DNA of 8,936 nt from contig CAVARE010000013.1 in the NCBI GenBank assembly GCA_963591145.1, positions 1-8,936 on the forward strand. Reading direction: 5' to 3'. This document shows, in pieces, positions 6,732-8,936 of this stretch; positions within the stretch are counted from its first letter, which is position 1, and every line of letters starts with the position of its first letter. This DNA comes from RGIG5612 sp963591145 (lineage in GTDB: Bacteria > Bacillota > Clostridia > Lachnospirales > Lachnospiraceae). A model generated the notes under the pieces. That model did not search any database. It was not told where the DNA came from and worked only from the letters and a program-made list of their open reading frames with translations. The position numbers and the translations under genes are program-made.

Positions 6732-6848
6732 TTGAGAAATAAAAAGACAACAAAAAAGTCCATCAACTGGAAGAACTTAGCAATTTCAGCAGTGATAGAC
6801 TTAATTGTCGGAATTATCCTCATTCTAGTAGATAAACTGCTAGAATAG
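6732..6848 (+). CDS. Small membrane peptide, 38 residues (TTG start)
   Basis: An unannotated short gene with a TTG start at 6732-6734, placed 8 nt after AGAAAGGAG (6715-6723), a near-ideal site, and about 36 nt after the predicted transcript start. The peptide has a lysine-rich N-terminus (RNKKTTKK), a W near residue 13, a hydrophobic membrane helix (about 16-33, containing DLIVGIILILV) and a charged end DKLLE. It resembles small single-pass membrane peptides of phages and type I toxins. The LIVG...L pattern is faintly like Fst/Ldr-type toxins, but the proline typical of that group is replaced by D and the basic N-terminus is longer. It is the first gene of a three-gene cassette with a second membrane peptide and an XRE regulator. 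The gene is well supported by promoter and ribosome site; function is inference. Confidence 0.7.
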   Translation: MRNKKTTKKSINWKNLAISAVIDLIVGIILILVDKLLE

Positions 6849-6849
6849 C

Positions 6850-6873
6850 GGAAGAGGGCGGAAGCCCTCCATC
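6850..6873 (+). other. GNRA-loop hairpin between the two small-peptide genes
   Basis: GAGGGC (6854-6859), loop GGAA (6860-6863) and GCCCTC (6864-6869) form a 6-bp GC-rich stem with a stable GNRA tetraloop, extended by outer GGA/TCC pairs. It starts 2 nt after the stop of the 38-residue gene. No T-run follows, so it is not a normal terminator. It could stabilise the upstream mRNA, attenuate transcription, or set the expression ratio of the first peptide to the downstream genes. Confidence 0.55.
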
Positions 6874-6914
6874 CGTTCATTGTATATATCATATTTCTTA
6901 AATGGAGTAAAGTT

Positions 6915-7001
6915 ATGCTGTTAAAATTAGGGATTTTCTTTGTTGTAGTCGGAATTGCCAAATTGATAGTCAGTTTAATATTGAAATTTAAGGAGCGTTA
7001 A
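6915..7001 (+). CDS. Small hydrophobic peptide, 28 residues
   Basis: A very short gene with ATG at 6915-6917, 7 nt after GGAG (6904-6907), and TAA at 6999-7001. The peptide begins MLLKLGIFFVVVGIAK and ends in the basic tail KFKER: a single membrane helix with lysines at both ends and almost no soluble part. Its last codons contain the AAGGAG ribosome site of the XRE gene, whose ATG is one base past this stop, so the two are probably translationally coupled. That arrangement is the main evidence that it is a true gene. It could be a regulatory or toxin-like membrane peptide, or a leader peptide tying XRE translation to its own. I do not recognise a family. Confidence 0.6.
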   Translation: MLLKLGIFFVVVGIAKLIVSLILKFKER

Positions 7002-7002
7002 T

Positions 7003-7206
7003 ATGGAATTTTCAGAACGTCTGCAGCAATGCAGAAAAGCCGCCGGGGTAAGCCAGACAGAACTTGCCGAGTATGTCGGAGTGCTGCAGAAAGATGTCAG
7101 CAGATGGGAGAAAGGAATACACAGGCCAAATATTGACTATCTGGTTAAGATATGTACCAGGCTGAATGTATCTGCTGATGTTCTTCTAGGGCTTAAGGAT
7201 GAGTAA
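7003..7206 (+). CDS. XRE-family (Cro/C1-type) transcriptional regulator
   Basis: A 67-residue protein that is little more than one helix-turn-helix domain. Residues 4-65 follow the HTH_3 pattern: FSERLQQCRKAAGVSQTELA, then the recognition region with VSRWEKG at about 33-39, RPNIDYLVKICTRLNV, and the closing SADVLLGL. It should bind DNA as a dimer, probably at short palindromes. AAGGAG lies 7 nt upstream of the ATG, inside the end of the 28-residue gene. It is the last gene of the cassette started at 6661, so autoregulation at the symmetric sequence over that promoter is plausible. It is not necessarily the prophage CI repressor, since it lies next to the lysis genes rather than by an integrase. 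The gene looks more GC-rich (roughly 47% by eye) than the two peptide genes. Confidence 0.9.
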   Translation: MEFSERLQQCRKAAGVSQTELAEYVGVLQKDVSRWEKGIHRPNIDYLVKICTRLNVSADVLLGLKDE

Positions 7207-7207
7207 A

Positions 7208-7243
7208 AAATAAAGGCTATCCACTTAAGGATAGCCTTTATTT
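7208..7243. terminator. Bidirectional terminator between XRE and endolysin genes
   Basis: A perfect 15-bp stem (7208-7222 with 7229-7243) with loop ACTTAA. T-rich tracts follow on both strands: TTTTATTT reading right, six T reading left. It ends both the plus-strand XRE cassette (2 nt after its stop) and the minus-strand lysis operon. It reaches up to the endolysin stop codon and insulates the cassette from the phage late transcript. Confidence 0.93.
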
Positions 7244-7246
7244 TAT

Positions 7247-8167
7247 TTAGCCCAATATGAGCTCGTCTGTTTTAGCCTGGATCAGGTCGGCGTATTCTGC
7301 GCCGTACTGTTCTGTCAGGGCAGTTTTTCTTGCTGAGCCATCACCATATTTTCCGGCAATAACGTCATAGGCGGCGGTAACGATTGCTAGGGCTTTTTCC
7401 GCCTCTGCTTTCTCGTCATTGGCCGTCTTAACGATTTTGTTTACGAGTTCCTGCGCGGCCGCGCGTTCTTCCTCTGTGTAACCCAAAGCATACAGGTTGT
7501 CCTTGCGTGCCTGGCCGTTTCCAAATTTGTTTCTGATGATCAGCACCGCCAGATCCGTAGTTTCGTAATGTGTTGCGTTCGAAATTTCCGAATCAACGCT
7601 CTTCACGGCCTCTTCGACTGTGGCCTTTGTGTCATCATCGGTATACTCTATCCACTTTGAAGCAAGTCCGTGGCGTGTCCAGCGTCCGCGCGTTGCTCCG
7701 CCCTTGACCCATGATCTGGTTCCGTCGCTGGCAACGTAAGAGAACTGAATTCCGTCTTCCCATGCAGGCGTGCACTCGCCGCAGTTTACAACGCCCTGCC
7801 CCGGCTCTTCCCATTCCTCGCCGAGGTACGCGCCGATATGGCCTTCCATGTACAAAAGTCTGGGCTCGCCGCTTTTGAGCTTCGTGAAATCGTCGCCGAT
7901 ATCAGAGCATTGCATCAGAAGGGCATACTCTGTTGCGTCGCCTGTCGCCGTAAGCGGCCATGCATAGCTTCCGTCGGTAGGGTTGTCTATGTCCCTGCCG
8001 TTGAATAATGCTTTCTGGGTGTTGCTGCAGTCACCGTAGAATCTGTTCTGTGCGGCCGCGTAGTAAAGCAAATTATAAGGAAAAACAGCACGGTATGTGC
8101 TCTTCCCTCTCGCCAATTTCTTCATTTTTTCCACCCACTGGGTATCTGTCATGATTACATAGCTCAT
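7247..8167 (-). CDS. Phage endolysin: NlpC/P60-like peptidase with two Cpl-7 (CW_7) repeats
   Basis: 306 residues, no signal peptide, so release across the membrane should need a holin. The N-terminal catalytic part (about 1-175) has DCSN with a likely nucleophile C47, followed by QKALFNGRDI, and GHIGAYLG with a likely catalytic H110, as in NlpC/P60-type phage amidases/endopeptidases. GGATRGRWTRHG near 156-167 is also typical of these phage lysins. The C-terminal part has two Cpl-7-like repeats, about 205-245 (IRNKFGNGQARKDNLYALGY) and about 267-303 (IAGKYGDGSARKTALTEQYG), joined by an Ala/Glu-rich helix. CW_7 repeats bind peptidoglycan. The ATG follows AAGGAG at 8 nt. It is the last gene of the minus-strand lysis set, 12 nt after the 108-residue gene, and ends at the shared terminator. 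Local GC is about 55-60% in sampled lines, higher than the host genes. Confidence 0.87.
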   Translation of the reverse strand: MSYVIMTDTQWVEKMKKLARGKSTYRAVFPYNLLYYAAAQNRFYGDCSNTQKALFNGRDIDNPTDGSYAWPLTATGDATEYALLMQCSDIGDDFTKLKSGEPRLLYMEGHIGAYLGEEWEEPGQGVVNCGECTPAWEDGIQFSYVASDGTRSWVKGGATRGRWTRHGLASKWIEYTDDDTKATVEEAVKSVDSEISNATHYETTDLAVLIIRNKFGNGQARKDNLYALGYTEEERAAAQELVNKIVKTANDEKAEAEKALAIVTAAYDVIAGKYGDGSARKTALTEQYGAEYADLIQAKTDELILG

Positions 8168-8179
8168 ATGATTGTCTCC

Positions 8180-8506
8180 TTAATTGTTTTTGTCGAACCA
8201 GTCAGGCTCGGCTATATTGTTGCTTACAAGCCAGCTGTCAAAGATGCTGGTCATGTACCAGTCGCCTTCCAACTCCCTGAAATAATATTCTGCGCATTTC
8301 ATTATTTCACGTGTGCTCTCAGGGAATTGTTTGATCAAAAAAAGAAGTTGCAGGCGGGTGCTGTCCTGCTCCACCTTGTCCAGCTTCTTTTTTATATTCT
8401 CTGTATCGTCTTTTTTCTTGTCTTTTCTGGTGATTAAGAACTGGACGAACTCAATCAACCCGCCAGTGATCAACGCCACCATTATTGACAGTAACCATCC
8501 CGGCAT
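8180..8506 (-). CDS. Small membrane-anchored phage protein of the lysis module
   Basis: 108 residues. One N-terminal membrane segment (about 3-25, starting PGWLLSIMVALITGG) is followed by a very charged, probably helical stretch (RKDKKKDD to VEQDS, 27-49). A soluble C-terminal domain (about 51-105) follows, with RLQLLFLIKQFPE, YYFRELEGDW and a closing PDWF. I recall similar proteins beside endolysin genes in Firmicutes phages, usually unnamed. The ATG follows AGGAGG, which lies inside the end of the upstream holin-like gene (2-nt gap), so the two should be translationally coupled. It may modulate the holin or act at the membrane in lysis; no function is established. Confidence 0.78.
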   Translation of the reverse strand: MPGWLLSIMVALITGGLIEFVQFLITRKDKKKDDTENIKKKLDKVEQDSTRLQLLFLIKQFPESTREIMKCAEYYFRELEGDWYMTSIFDSWLVSNNIAEPDWFDKNN

Positions 8507-8508
8507 AA

Positions 8509-8856
8509 CTAGCCCTCCTGTGTATCGTCGACTTCCATTATCTCTATTTCGTCATCCTGCAAGGTCGTGTCCCGGCTGTCGGTCTGACCGGCGGTGTTTT
8601 TAGTTGTATCTGTCCCGTTAGGATCCGTCAGCGCAGCTGTAACGACCGCCGTCTCGTCGGTTGCTGTATCGTCAGTCGTTGTCTCGTTTTTCTTTTCGGT
8701 CTGGGTTCCAAAATAAAACGCGATCACGGTGGTCACGATGGTCATCACATATTCGGGCGTGACCGTTCCCTTGAGTGCCAGGATCACGAACACGACAGTG
8801 ATCATTATAGTCACTATCGTTTTAACCTTAATCAGTTTGGTCAGTGCGTCTTTCAT
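8509..8856 (-). CDS. Putative phage holin with acidic Thr/Asp-rich tail
   Basis: 115 residues. Two hydrophobic segments (about 11-29 and 35-51) are separated by the short turn KGTVTPE, forming a membrane hairpin. They are followed by a hydrophilic tail (52-115) very rich in Thr, Asp and Glu (for example TTTDDTATDETA) and ending DDTQEG. Hairpin topology, small size and position just before a membrane protein and an endolysin fit a two-segment holin, which would make the lesion that lets the endolysin reach the wall. The tail is net acidic, whereas many holins have a basic C-terminus. The ATG has an AAAGGA site about 11 nt upstream. It could also be a non-holin phage membrane protein. Confidence 0.72.
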   Translation of the reverse strand: MKDALTKLIKVKTIVTIMITVVFVILALKGTVTPEYVMTIVTTVIAFYFGTQTEKKNETTTDDTATDETAVVTAALTDPNGTDTTKNTAGQTDSRDTTLQDDEIEIMEVDDTQEG

Positions 8857-8874
8857 GTCTTTATTTTCCTTTCG

Positions 8875-8936
8875 CTATTTGCTCAATTCCATTGCCCGCA
8901 GCTCTATCTCGTCAGTTATTTGATGTAACAGCTCGA
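8875..8936 (-). CDS. C-terminal end of an upstream phage gene (partial)
   Basis: The minus strand is open from the window edge to TAG at 8875-8877, encoding ...ELLHQITDEIELRAMELSK. The stretch is hydrophilic and helix-like, and the stop sits 18 nt before the holin-like start, with that gene's ribosome site in between, as expected for tight phage gene packing. Only about 20 residues are visible, so no product can be named; a chance open frame is possible. Confidence 0.5.
   Translation of the reverse strand, partial: ELLHQITDEIELRAMELSK

Noticed and set aside
6336..6848. Plus-strand 170-codon frame ending at the 38-residue peptide stop
   Set aside because: Most of it is antisense to the YjcQ gene and crosses the promoter at 6661-6689. 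Only its last 38 codons, from the TTG after AGAAAGGAG, look real.
6644..6961. Minus-strand open frame of 105 codons opposite the small-peptide genes
   Set aside because: The plus strand has a promoter, ribosome sites and ordered short genes; the minus frame is their shadow and has no ribosome site.
7003..7206. XRE protein as the prophage CI repressor
   Set aside because: It sits by the lysis genes with its own cargo-like unit, with no integrase or divergent Cro-type early operon in view, so the name is not supported.
1..8936. CRISPR arrays, insertion sequences, rRNA
   Set aside because: No regularly spaced repeats, no transposase-like reading frame and no rRNA-like conserved sequence were seen on either strand.

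Overview
The window looks like chromosome of a low-to-mid GC Gram-positive anaerobe of the Clostridia, with Lachnospiraceae-like as my best guess. The reasons are strong AAAGGAG/AGGAGG ribosome sites, multi-membrane GGDEF/HD-GYP receptors of a kind common there, an NlpC/P60-type phage endolysin with Cpl-7 repeats, and a YjcQ-type phage protein. The genus cannot be settled from this sequence alone. The window has two parts that meet at about position 6171: host chromosome on the left and the end of a prophage on the right.

Host part (1-6170). All genes lie on the minus strand. In transcription order they are a type I signal peptidase (5422-5970), a 776-residue membrane GGDEF/HD-GYP protein (2920-5250), a second 579-residue 7TM GGDEF/HD-GYP protein (1160-2899) and a Gfo/Idh/MocA-family dehydrogenase (1-1071). 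The two GGDEF/HD-GYP genes are 20 nt apart and are probably cotranscribed. Both have intact HD-GYP phosphodiesterase motifs, but only the first keeps a canonical GGDEF; the second reads GGDKF. The likely picture is two receptors with different sensors acting on one c-di-GMP pool, one possibly bifunctional and one mainly degradative.

Junction (6081-6240). A minus-strand stretch at 6129-6170 folds as the 3' part of a tRNA-Lys (anticodon CTT), from the anticodon loop to the discriminator base. There is no 5' half, and a strong terminator follows. This is the classic footprint of site-specific integration into a tRNA gene: host DNA and the original tRNA terminator lie to the left, and the mobile element lies to the right. 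The intact tRNA and the integrase are expected at the other end, beyond the window.

Prophage part (6171-8936). Entering from the right on the minus strand are the tail of an unidentified gene, a two-membrane-segment holin-like protein with an acidic Thr/Asp-rich tail, a small membrane-anchored protein, and an NlpC/P60-like endolysin with two Cpl-7 (CW_7) repeats: a compact lysis module. Between it and the att site are a minus-strand YjcQ-family gene and a plus-strand cassette at 6661-7243. The cassette has its own near-consensus sigma-70 promoter, two unannotated tiny membrane-peptide genes (38 and 28 codons, each with a good ribosome site), a 67-residue XRE-type regulator, and a strong bidirectional terminator shared with the endolysin. 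It runs opposite to its phage neighbours. Its first 360 bases are about one third G+C by hand count, against about 55-60% in sampled endolysin lines. That matches a phage 'moron': an independently expressed cargo unit. It is the best candidate here for an undescribed system, perhaps a membrane-active peptide/regulator module acting in the lysogen.
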